This document shows positions 13,578 through 21,363 of a DNA stretch of 29,171 nt, piece after piece. Source of the DNA: JAAYHC01 sp964483175 (GTDB lineage Bacteria > Bacillota > UBA5301); contig CAZAAT010000025.1 in NCBI GenBank assembly GCA_964483175.1, forward strand, positions 1-29,171, given 5' to 3'. Within the stretch, counting starts at the first letter, position 1. Each line of letters begins with the position of its first letter. The notes beneath the pieces are model-generated. The model made no database searches, had not been told where the DNA came from, and saw only the letters and a list, made by a program, of their open reading frames with translations. Both the position numbers and the translations under genes were made by a program.

Positions 13578-16067
13578 CTACACCCCCTGACTGGATGTTT
13601 CGGCAAGGTCCTGGACATTGAACTTAATCTGCCCATCCTCAGCAGTAACCACAATCCGGCTGGAGCGGTCAAAGTCTTTTTCCAGCATTCTTTCGGCTAA
13701 CGGATTTTCAACCATCTGTTCTAACGCCCGACGCAATGGGCGAGCACCAAACTCCGGCTCATAACTTTTCTCCAACAAGAGATCTTGTGCTTCCTCGGTC
13801 ACCTCGATATTTAACCCCATCTCGCCAGCATTGCGTTGAAACTCCTGTACCATTAAGCCAATGATCTGCTTCAACTCTTCTTTATTTAATTCGTGGAAGA
13901 CGATTATCTCGTCTAAGCGGTTTAGAAACTCCGGCCTAAAGGTCCGACGCAGCTCATCCAAGACTCGGCTCTTCATCTTCTCATATTCACTTCTGGCCTC
14001 GTCTTCCCCTACCGCACGGAATCCCAAAGTGGTTTTCTTGATATCACCGGCCCCAACATTGGAGGTCATGATCAAGATGGTATTGCGAAAATCAACAGTA
14101 CGTCCGCGGCCATCCGTCAAGCGTCCGTCCTCAAGAACCTGCAATAGCACGTTAAAGACCTCGGGATGTGCTTTTTCAATCTCATCAAACAAGACTACCG
14201 AATACGGTTTCCGCCGAACTTTCTCGGTTAATTGACCCCCTTCATCATAGCCGACATAACCAGGAGGCGAGCCAATCAGCCTAGCAACGGCATGCCTTTC
14301 CATGTATTCGGACATATCAATACGGAGCATCGCATCTTCGTCCCCGAACATCACCTCGGCTAGTGCCTTGGCCAACTCAGTCTTGCCGACCCCGGTCGGC
14401 CCCAGGAAGATGAAGGAACCAATCGGACGTTTCGGGTTCTTCAGTCCCGCTCTGGCCCGTCGGATCGCTCTGGCAACAGAGGTAACAGCCTCATCTTGGC
14501 CAATAACCCGCTCGTGCAGAATATCCTCGAGTCTCAACAAACGTTCACTCTCATCCTCTGCTAACCGCGTAACTGGAATACCCGTCCAGCTAGAAATAAC
14601 GTAAGCAATATCGTCAACTGTTACCTCCCCGACCTGCTGACTGCGTTGTTGCTCCCACTCATTATTCTTTTGCTGGTATTCCTCTTGTAATTGCTGTTCC
14701 TTATCGCGCAACTGAGCAGCCTTTTCAAATTCTTGATTCTTGACAGCTTCTTCTTTTTCCAACTCGATCGCCTTGATCTGGTCGAGCAGGTCCTTAATCT
14801 CATCGGAAGGCTCCAAAGCCCGTAATCTGACCCGCGAGCTCGCTTCATCAATGAGATCGATGGCTTTGTCAGGCAAAAACCGATCTGATACATACCGATC
14901 TGCTAAGGTAACTGCCTCTTTAATCGCCTCATCAGATATTTTGACCCGGTGGTGAGCTTCGTACCGATCACGCAGCCCCTCAAGGATAGCGATAGCCTCA
15001 TCTTGGGTTGGTTCATCGACCATCACCGGCTGAAAACGTCGTTCTAAGGCTGGGTCCTTTTCCACATGCTTACGGTACTCATCCAGGGTAGTTGCCCCAA
15101 TAGTCTGTAGTTCGCCGCGGGCTAAAGCTGGTTTCAGAATATTTGAGGCGTCAATGGCCCCCTCAGCCGCTCCGGCTCCGATAATTGTGTGCATTTCATC
15201 AATGAACAAAATTACATTGCCAGCCGATTTAATCTCGTCCATCACTTTTTTCAGACGCTCTTCAAACTCACCCCGATACTTGGAACCGGCCACGAGCGAA
15301 CCCATGTCCAGCGTAACCACTCGTTTGCCTTTCAGCACTTCGGGCACATTAGAGTGGACGATCATTTGGGCCAGGCCTTCGACAATGGCTGTCTTGCCGA
15401 CACCCGGCTCACCGATGAGTACCGGGTTATTCTTGGTCCGCCGGCTAAGAATCTGAATGACTCTTTCTATCTCCTTGGCTCTCCCGATTACCGGGTCAAG
15501 TTTATCAGCTTGAGCCAGAACAGTTAAGTCTCGACCGAACTGATCTAAAGTTGGGGTATTGGTCCGCCCAGCCCTGGCTTGATCTGGTCCCAGTCCAGGT
15601 TGTTGGGGGTTTGCGCCACCCATACCGGCAAAATGCGAACCAAGCAATTCCAAAGTTTTTTGCCGAGCCTTGCTAATATCAACTCCCTGATTGCGTAGTA
15701 CTTTAGAAGCTACTCCTTCTTCCTCACGCAATAGTCCCAATAGAATGTGCTCGGTGCCGATGTAGTTATGGCCTAGGGTTCGGGCTTCATCTAGCGCCAA
15801 TTCCATTACCCGTTTTGAACGTGGAGTAAAGCCGATTTTCCCGGTAGCGAGCTCTTCACCACGGCCGATGACCTTCTCAACCTCTCCTCTGATTTGTTCC
15901 AGACCTAGACCGAGAGATTGCAGCACCTTGGCGGCTATTCCCTGCCCTTCTCGTACCAGGCCAAGCAAGAGATGCTCAGTGCCGACTACATTATGACCTA
16001 AGCGGCGAGCCTCATCTTGAGAAAGCAGGATGACTTTTTCAGCTCTTTCCGTAAATCTTCCAAACAT
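13578..16067 (-). CDS. clpC: AAA+ unfoldase ClpC
   Basis: Unfolds proteins for the ClpP protease, including substrates marked by arginine phosphorylation. The 829 residues show two N-terminal Clp_N repeats (1-145), which hold the phosphoarginine pockets. AAA module 1 (Walker A GEPGVGKTAIVEG) is followed by the UVR-containing middle coiled coil (KNQEFEKAAQLRDKEQ) and AAA module 2 (GPTGVGKTELAKALAE). The C-terminal D2-small domain ends the protein. Both Walker B motifs (LFIDEMHT, VLFDEIEKA) are intact. Start ATG 16067 has a GGGGGG tract 10 nt upstream. It follows mcsB by 14 nt and is the fourth gene of the ctsR operon. Confidence 0.98.
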   Translation of the reverse strand: MFGRFTERAEKVILLSQDEARRLGHNVVGTEHLLLGLVREGQGIAAKVLQSLGLGLEQIRGEVEKVIGRGEELATGKIGFTPRSKRVMELALDEARTLGHNYIGTEHILLGLLREEEGVASKVLRNQGVDISKARQKTLELLGSHFAGMGGANPQQPGLGPDQARAGRTNTPTLDQFGRDLTVLAQADKLDPVIGRAKEIERVIQILSRRTKNNPVLIGEPGVGKTAIVEGLAQMIVHSNVPEVLKGKRVVTLDMGSLVAGSKYRGEFEERLKKVMDEIKSAGNVILFIDEMHTIIGAGAAEGAIDASNILKPALARGELQTIGATTLDEYRKHVEKDPALERRFQPVMVDEPTQDEAIAILEGLRDRYEAHHRVKISDEAIKEAVTLADRYVSDRFLPDKAIDLIDEASSRVRLRALEPSDEIKDLLDQIKAIELEKEEAVKNQEFEKAAQLRDKEQQLQEEYQQKNNEWEQQRSQQVGEVTVDDIAYVISSWTGIPVTRLAEDESERLLRLEDILHERVIGQDEAVTSVARAIRRARAGLKNPKRPIGSFIFLGPTGVGKTELAKALAEVMFGDEDAMLRIDMSEYMERHAVARLIGSPPGYVGYDEGGQLTEKVRRKPYSVVLFDEIEKAHPEVFNVLLQVLEDGRLTDGRGRTVDFRNTILIMTSNVGAGDIKKTTLGFRAVGEDEARSEYEKMKSRVLDELRRTFRPEFLNRLDEIIVFHELNKEELKQIIGLMVQEFQRNAGEMGLNIEVTEEAQDLLLEKSYEPEFGARPLRRALEQMVENPLAERMLEKDFDRSSRIVVTAEDGQIKFNVQDLAETSSQGV

Positions 16068-16081
16068 TGTCTTCTGACCCC

Positions 16082-17137
16082 CTATGAGTTAATTTGGGAC
16101 AACCGTTCCCTAATCAATCCGGCCCGTCTGAGATCCCGCTCTTGTGGACTCAATGGTTGACCGACGATCTTTTGTAACAAAGCTGGACGAATGACTACCA
16201 TTAATTCTTTTAAGATAACGGAGTTCAACTTCGGAATTATCCCCAGATCAATTCCTAACTTGACCCTAGATAGTAACTCCATCGCCTCATTTGTGGTCAT
16301 ACTCCGAGCAAAGGATAAGGTGCCCAACGCCCTAAAGATTTGATCTTCTAGCTCATCTTGCTTACTCTCCCAAAGTAATTGCCGCAACCGTCGCTCTTCA
16401 GCAATGATTTGCTCGCAGAAAGACGTTAGATGAGCCATAATTTCCTCTTCGGAGTAACCTAAAGTGACCTGGTTCGAGACTTGGAAAATCTCCCCTGTAG
16501 GAGCCGTCCCTTCACCATATAAGCCCCGAATCACCAAGCCTAGCTTGCCACAAATACTGGCGATCTGATTAGTTTGGCCACTGTATACTACACCTGGCAG
16601 ATGCAGCATTACCGAAGCCCTAAGCCCGGTGCCGACATTTGTCGGGCAGGCCGTTAAATAACCGCGTTTAACTGAATATGCAACCGGCAACGCGGCCGCT
16701 AACTCGTCATCTATCACATCTGCGAGTTTATAGGCTTCGTGTAGATCAAGGCCGGCCTTGAGCACCTGGATCCGGAGATGATCTTCTTCGTTGACCATGA
16801 TGCTGATATCCCCGGCCGGGTTCACCACCACCCCTTTTACCGGCGAAGCCTCAGCATGTTCGGGACTGATCAAGTGTTTTTCAACCAGCTCCTGACGGGA
16901 AATCTCGTCAATCCCCTCTAGACGCACTAATCTAAACTTGCGTTTACTCTTGGCCACAAAACGGTCAACCATGCCCAAGACTTTAAGGAGCTGCTCCTCA
17001 GGGGCTATGCTGGTGAAAAGAATTCCTTCGAGGTTGCGTGCCAGCCGAATGCGGCTAGATAAAACAACATCGCCCTCAGGCCCCAATTGGGTAATCCAGG
17101 AACTCAAATGTTCCCGAAAAACTCGCTCCAGATCCAT
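16082..17137 (-). CDS. mcsB: Protein-arginine kinase McsB
   Basis: Phosphorylates arginines on proteins, marking them for ClpCP, and inactivates CtsR under stress. The 351 residues show the phosphagen-kinase fold: VLSSRIRLARNL near residue 25 for nucleotide binding, and TACPTNVGTGLRASVMLHLPG with the signature cysteine. The C-terminal dimer/phosphoarginine region is complete. GTG 17149 touches the Shine-Dalgarno sequence AAGGAGG directly. ATG 17137 is 12 nt away, lies one base after the mcsA stop (TAAGATG), and gives MDLERVFREHLSSW, matching Bacillus McsB. I therefore use 17137. It depends on McsA, encoded just upstream. Confidence 0.96.
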   Translation of the reverse strand: MDLERVFREHLSSWITQLGPEGDVVLSSRIRLARNLEGILFTSIAPEEQLLKVLGMVDRFVAKSKRKFRLVRLEGIDEISRQELVEKHLISPEHAEASPVKGVVVNPAGDISIMVNEEDHLRIQVLKAGLDLHEAYKLADVIDDELAAALPVAYSVKRGYLTACPTNVGTGLRASVMLHLPGVVYSGQTNQIASICGKLGLVIRGLYGEGTAPTGEIFQVSNQVTLGYSEEEIMAHLTSFCEQIIAEERRLRQLLWESKQDELEDQIFRALGTLSFARSMTTNEAMELLSRVKLGIDLGIIPKLNSVILKELMVVIRPALLQKIVGQPLSPQERDLRRAGLIRERLSQINS

Positions 17138-17138
17138 C

Positions 17139-17642
17139 TTAGAGCTCACCCTCCTTTTTCAAAGCCTGAATAGCATCGCGAAGCTCGGCTGCTCGTTCAT
17201 AATCCTCGACTTCAACTGCTTTTTTCAGCTCGGCCTGCAATCGCTCCAACTCTCTGATTCCGATCCCCCGATCGTCCTGCTGAGGGGTTTTCCCTTTATG
17301 GATGGTCCCGGCCTGAACTCGGCGCAGCAATCGGCCCAGCTCCTCATCGAAGGTATCGTAACATTGGGCGCACCCAAGCCGGCCACTCTGCCGAAACCGA
17401 TTATAGGTCAGACCGCAATTGGCACAAGAAGTCTCATCGTGGATCACCGAGTGCCCCCAAAGATTCTGGTTTAGCAAACCGGAAAGAAAGCTTTGGAAAG
17501 ACATACCCATCCCGCCGCCAAAACCAAACTCACCAACTTCAGCCGCACACTGCTGACACAAATTGGCCTCGCTCTTTTCTCCATTAACTATCTTGGTAAA
17601 GGAGATATTAGCGGGGCGGAGTCCACACCGTTGACACATCAT
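17139..17642 (-). CDS. mcsA: McsA, zinc-binding activator of McsB
   Basis: A 167-residue adaptor that activates the arginine kinase McsB and takes part in CtsR control. It has four CxxC pairs: CQRC (residues 3-6), CQQC (about 29), CANC (about 73) and CAQC (about 90), consistent with two zinc sites. A C-terminal UVR domain reads EDYERAAELRDAIQALKKE. Start ATG 17642 has GGAGG 8 nt upstream; a second ATG follows immediately at 17639. It begins 3 nt after the ctsR stop codon. The order ctsR-mcsA-mcsB-clpC is the classical one. Confidence 0.95.
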   Translation of the reverse strand: MMCQRCGLRPANISFTKIVNGEKSEANLCQQCAAEVGEFGFGGGMGMSFQSFLSGLLNQNLWGHSVIHDETSCANCGLTYNRFRQSGRLGCAQCYDTFDEELGRLLRRVQAGTIHKGKTPQQDDRGIGIRELERLQAELKKAVEVEDYERAAELRDAIQALKKEGEL

Positions 17643-17645
17643 GAC

Positions 17646-18119
17646 CTATCCCTCCCGCTCAGAGTGTAGCATTACATAGAGGATACTCCTCAGAATCACC
17701 GCCCGAAAAACATCAGCCAATGACGAGCTAACCTCCGCAGTCTCCGCTTGCAAAACCCTCATAGTCAAGACAGCCTCGCGTTTGCTAATCACACCCTCAT
17801 CGACCAACCGATTCAGGATCAACTCGGCCTTCCGCGGGGATACCGGGGCGGCAAGCTCGGTTCGCAGCCAATCCCGCGGACTCTGAGCGTCATGCGGTCC
17901 GACCCGGATGATCCGAATATATCCTCCGCCACCGCGGCGACTCTCTACTACAAACCCATGATCATTCGAAAACCGGGTCTCTAGAACATAGTTAATCTGG
18001 GAAGGTGCACACTGAAACTTCTCCGCTAATTCCTTGCGGTTAAACTCGGCAATACCCTGACCACTCTGTGCTAGCATTGCGGCGATATATTTTTGAATAA
18101 GATTGCTGAGGCTACTGAT
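17646..18119 (-). CDS. ctsR: Heat-shock repressor CtsR, apparent AUC start
   Basis: Represses clp genes and is released on heat or thiol stress. Family core motifs are present: FQCAPSQINYVLETRF and ESRRGGGGYIRIIRV, the glycine-rich thermosensing wing. From ATG 18077 the protein would lack about 14 N-terminal residues and has no ribosome-binding site. The frame is open upstream to a stop near 18203 but has no ATG, GTG or TTG. A GGGGGG tract (18132..18127) lies 7 nt before ATC 18119. This start yields 157 residues (Bacillus 154) beginning SSLSNLIQKYIAAML after the initiator, which aligns with the Bacillus N-terminus. An ATC start is therefore proposed; a G-to-C error is the alternative. Confidence 0.93.
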   Translation of the reverse strand: MSSLSNLIQKYIAAMLAQSGQGIAEFNRKELAEKFQCAPSQINYVLETRFSNDHGFVVESRRGGGGYIRIIRVGPHDAQSPRDWLRTELAAPVSPRKAELILNRLVDEGVISKREAVLTMRVLQAETAEVSSSLADVFRAVILRSILYVMLHSEREG

Positions 18120-18168
18120 GACCTGACCCCCCTCAGGTTTACTGACCTTAGTCTTACCTTTTGACTTT

Positions 18169-18196
18169 ATTATATCAGGTTTAGCCGAAATAACAA
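18169..18196 (-). promoter_or_regulatory. ctsR operon promoter with partial CtsR half-site
   Basis: On the minus strand TTGTTA (18196..18191) and a perfect TATAAT (18174..18169) are 16 nt apart. Just downstream is AGTCAAA (about 18165..18159), a full match to one CtsR heptad (RGTCAAA), with an imperfect GGTCAGT farther on. The spacing is not the canonical 3 nt, so autoregulation is likely but the operator is not proven. Confidence 0.6.
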
Positions 18197-18200
18197 CCCC

Positions 18201-19598
18201 TTATTTGGAATTTTTAGCTAATCTAGCTTCGATTCCTTCGGCCACCACAATTCCACTAGCCGAAGCCTGAATTAGGCCTCTGGTGACCCCGGCACCATCG
18301 CCAACAGCAAAGAGGTTTGTTATCTCGGTTTCCAAATTTTTGGTTAACCTTAGCCGCGAGGAATAGAACTTGACTTCAACCCCGTAGAGCAAAGTATGCC
18401 GCGAATATACTCCGGGAGCCATCTTATCAAGGGCTTTAAGCATCTCCAGAAGACTAACTAGATGACGATAGGGGAAAACCAGACTAAGGTCTCCCGGAGT
18501 TGCATCGGTTAAGGTCGGTCGGACCAGGCCTTTCTTTATACGGTCATGTGTACTCCGGTGACCGTTGACTAAATCGCCCAACCGCTGGACGATGACCCCG
18601 CCACCGAGCAAATTAGCTAATCCAGCGACATACCGTCCATAGCTGATTGGCTCCTTGAATGGTTCGGTAAAGCTTTTGCTCACCAACAAGGCAAAATTAG
18701 TATTTTCCGTGCGGATTTCGGCATGGCTATGGCCGTTAACAGTAATTAATCCATCATTGTTTTCGGTTACAACCGAACCGTAAGGACACATACAAAATGT
18801 CCGGACACGGTCATCGAAGGTGGCCGAATGGTAAACCAGCTTAGCCTCCCAAACCACATCAGTTAGTTCTTCAAGTACAGGAGCTGGTAGCTCTACCCGC
18901 ACTCCGATATCAACCGGATTAACGGCTAGTTTGAGATCGAGTTCTTCGGCCTCTTTGGCGAGCCATTCCGCGCCTGCACGGCCAGGAGCTGCAACTACGA
19001 AATGGGCTTCGATAATTTTGCCATCAACGAGTTCTACGCCGAGGACCCGACCATCCTTAACAATTAACCGTTGAACTTCGGTGTTTAAAGCGATCTCTAC
19101 TTTATCGGCCAAAAATTGATACATTTGTTCTAGAATGTCAATGGTTCTACCGGAGCCCAAGTGGCGTACCTTAGAGGTGATCAATTTAAGTTCGGCTAGC
19201 GTTGCCCGACGCTCAATTTCTGCAATTTTTTCGTGATCGGTCCCATGAAGTTCGGCCGGGGCGCCAAAACGACGGTAGATCGCATCTGCTTCGTCAATCA
19301 ACTCAGTTAGCCGTTCTCTGCCGATATAATCTTCGAGGTTTCCACCCACATCGGCTGAGAGGGTCAACTTCCCATCACTGAGCGCTCCGGCACCACCCCA
19401 ACCGGCTACCACCCGGCATGGTTCGCAGCGAATACAGGAAATTTTGCGATCAGCAGAAGGGCAACTCCGGCCGCGAATACCAGGTCCCTTCTCAATTATC
19501 AGAATACGCCGCCCAGGGGTGTTAGCCAACCGGAACGCGGCAAAAATCCCCGCCGGACCGGCACCGACTATGATAACATCGTATACCATCCGTTGCAT
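18201..19598 (-). CDS. FAD-dependent dehydrogenase of the COG2509 type
   Basis: A flavoprotein of about 465 residues; substrate unknown. The N-terminal Rossmann motif is VIIVGAGPAGIFAAFRLA. A Cys-rich stretch (CPSADRKISCIRCEPC) is followed by GWGGAGALSDGKL, the combination typical of this uncharacterised family. A C-terminal FAD-closing motif, NLFAVGDGAGVTRGLIQASASG, is present. GGGAGG lies 7 nt before ATG 19598. The longer open frame starts at GTG 19613, overlapping that ribosome-binding site. It is monocistronic: ctsR lies downstream with its own promoter, and yigZ is divergent. Confidence 0.9.
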   Translation of the reverse strand: MQRMVYDVIIVGAGPAGIFAAFRLANTPGRRILIIEKGPGIRGRSCPSADRKISCIRCEPCRVVAGWGGAGALSDGKLTLSADVGGNLEDYIGRERLTELIDEADAIYRRFGAPAELHGTDHEKIAEIERRATLAELKLITSKVRHLGSGRTIDILEQMYQFLADKVEIALNTEVQRLIVKDGRVLGVELVDGKIIEAHFVVAAPGRAGAEWLAKEAEELDLKLAVNPVDIGVRVELPAPVLEELTDVVWEAKLVYHSATFDDRVRTFCMCPYGSVVTENNDGLITVNGHSHAEIRTENTNFALLVSKSFTEPFKEPISYGRYVAGLANLLGGGVIVQRLGDLVNGHRSTHDRIKKGLVRPTLTDATPGDLSLVFPYRHLVSLLEMLKALDKMAPGVYSRHTLLYGVEVKFYSSRLRLTKNLETEITNLFAVGDGAGVTRGLIQASASGIVVAEGIEARLAKNSK

Positions 19599-19618
19599 TC
19601 TAAGGCCTCCCACCTTTT

Positions 19619-19624
19619 ATTATA
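19619..19624 (-). promoter_or_regulatory. -10 element upstream of the FAD protein gene
   Basis: A perfect TATAAT on the minus strand about 20 nt before the start codon. No convincing -35 is found at 16-18 nt; TTGCCA lies only 14 nt upstream. Transcription would begin near 19612 with a very short leader. Confidence 0.4.
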
Positions 19625-19696
19625 CGCACTTTCCCCAATGGCAACCTTTCCCGTAGCAAGCAGGATGAATAAACTTTGAGGTGGAACAACTAACAC

Positions 19697-20305
19697 ATGG
19701 AATTACTTGAATATCGCACCGTCGCTACAACGGCCTCATTAGAATTAAAAATCGAAAAATCAGTGTTTATTGGGCATGTTAGTGGAGCTGATACAGTGCA
19801 GGATGCCCAAAGTTTTATCAACCAAATCCGCTCCGAACATGCTCAGGCTACCCATAACTGCTATGCATATGTTATCGGCTGGGGCAAAAACCAGCAGGTT
19901 CACTTTCATGACCATGGTGAGCCTTCCGGTACGGCCGGCAAGCCTATCCTTGGCTCCATCAATCGACTCGAACTCACCAACACAGTCGTTGTTGTTACAA
20001 GATACTTTGGGGGACGGAAATTAGGTGTACGTGGTTTGATCGATGCATACTCCAGAACGAGTGCAGCAGCATTAGAAGAAGCCGGTGTAATAACTAAACC
20101 GATAACTCGTGATTTCACATTAGAGATAGATTATGCCCACCTGGACACGGTTAGTTATCTGATTTCACAGGTTGGAGGCATTGTAAATCCGTTGGAGTTC
20201 GGAGAAGCAGTGACGATATCGGCTCAGATACCGATTAACGCTGCGGAAGGGATACTAGCCAATCTTAGAGAAAAACACTTGATTCGAAAAGTCAACGAAA
20301 ATTAG
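19697..20305 (+). CDS. YigZ/IMPACT family protein
   Basis: A 202-residue cytoplasmic protein; the bacterial family is poorly characterised, and eukaryotic IMPACT regulates translation through Gcn2. The N-terminal UPF0029 domain contains the signature HDHGEPSGTAGKPILGSI followed by VVVTRYFGGRKLGVRGLIDAYS (about residues 72-115). The C-terminal DUF1949 ferredoxin-like domain (about 135-195) starts FTLEIDYAHLDTVSYLI. ATG 19697 has GAGGTGG 12 nt upstream. One of only two plus-strand protein genes here, divergent from the FAD gene and convergent with cheB (10 nt between stops). Confidence 0.93.
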   Translation: MELLEYRTVATTASLELKIEKSVFIGHVSGADTVQDAQSFINQIRSEHAQATHNCYAYVIGWGKNQQVHFHDHGEPSGTAGKPILGSINRLELTNTVVVVTRYFGGRKLGVRGLIDAYSRTSAAALEEAGVITKPITRDFTLEIDYAHLDTVSYLISQVGGIVNPLEFGEAVTISAQIPINAAEGILANLREKHLIRKVNEN

Positions 20306-20315
20306 TGAACAACCT

Positions 20316-21359
20316 TTACACAAGCTTGATGATCTCATCGGCAATGAGATCAAGCGGCAACACATCATCTGCCAGGCCGGCTTCTACTACAGCTCGTGGC
20401 ATGCCGTAAACAACACAAGTTTCCTCGGACTGAGCCAGAACTACTCCACCTCTCTCTTTAATCATTTTTGCGCCTCTCCGGCCATCCGACCCCATACCGG
20501 TAAGTACAGCCGCGACCACTTCTTGCCCATATTGTTCAGCTACGGAGGCAAACAACACATCAACGGCCGGCCGAAGCGTGCCAAGCGGCGGATCTTGATT
20601 TAGCACAATCGAGCCACTTTTACTGACAACCATATGGTAGTCACCGGGGGCGATATAGACAGTCCCTGGTCTAATTGGATCGCCGGATTCGGCCTCTTTA
20701 ACCCGCACCGCGGACGTACTATCCAAACGTTCCGCCAATGTCCGGGTAAATAACGGGGGCATATGTTGGACAACCAAAATCGCAGCCGGAAAAGTGGCAG
20801 GAAACCGCATGATTACCTCGCGTAAAGCGCGGGGTCCTCCCGTCGAGCAGCCAATTGCCACGATTTTTCTCTGGTCGGTTCTTTTAGTCAGCCGAGTGCG
20901 CTCATGGGTGCTTTTTTTCAATTGACTGGTTGTGCCGCCAATCAATTTGGCCCGGAAGCCAACCAGGATCTTTTGCAATAATTCCTGTTTCCATTCCTGG
21001 CCAATGGTCGCCCAACTCTGCGGCTTTAACATAAAATCAACCGCACCCTCTTCGAGCGCCCGAACCGTTACATAAGCCCCTTCTACTGCCAAACTACTCA
21101 GAATAATTACTGGGGTTGGCTGCGAAGCCATAATCGCACGCAACGCCTCTAAACCATCCATTACCGGCATATTAATATCCAGCGTAATGAGATCGGGCTG
21201 GAGCTGCGCTGCTTTCTCTACTGCTTCTTGCCCATTTCTCGCAGTATCGACGACTTCAAAGCGGTCATCACTATCAATGATTTCGGAGATAATCCGGCGA
21301 AAAAATGCCGAATCATCAACTACCAATACTCGAATTGGTTTGATCTCCACAACCGTCAT
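20316..21359 (-). CDS. cheB: Chemotaxis protein-glutamate methylesterase/deamidase CheB
   Basis: Demethylates and deamidates chemoreceptors when phosphorylated by CheA. The 347 residues contain a receiver domain (phospho-acceptor Asp 61 in TLDINMPVMDG, Lys in MLKPQ) and a methylesterase domain with the triad Ser 172 (GCSTGGP), His 199 (VQHMPP) and Asp 292 (TGMGSDG). ATG 21359 lies 4 nt after the cheA stop but has no clear ribosome-binding site. GGAG lies 8 nt before an in-frame ATT (about 21335), which would give the common CheB start IRVLVVDDS. ATG with coupling is still the simpler choice. No CheR is in the window. Confidence 0.95.
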   Translation of the reverse strand: MTVVEIKPIRVLVVDDSAFFRRIISEIIDSDDRFEVVDTARNGQEAVEKAAQLQPDLITLDINMPVMDGLEALRAIMASQPTPVIILSSLAVEGAYVTVRALEEGAVDFMLKPQSWATIGQEWKQELLQKILVGFRAKLIGGTTSQLKKSTHERTRLTKRTDQRKIVAIGCSTGGPRALREVIMRFPATFPAAILVVQHMPPLFTRTLAERLDSTSAVRVKEAESGDPIRPGTVYIAPGDYHMVVSKSGSIVLNQDPPLGTLRPAVDVLFASVAEQYGQEVVAAVLTGMGSDGRRGAKMIKERGGVVLAQSEETCVVYGMPRAVVEAGLADDVLPLDLIADEIIKLV

Positions 21360-21363
21360 CCAA

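Noticed and set aside
18121..18166. Full CtsR operator upstream of ctsR
   Set aside because: One heptad AGTCAAA is present but the second is degenerate and wrongly spaced, so only a half-site is reported.
20325..20354. Inverted repeat GATCTCAT/ATGAGATC near the convergent ends of yigZ and cheB
   Set aside because: It lies in the coding end of cheB and has no T tract on either strand, so I could not support a terminator.
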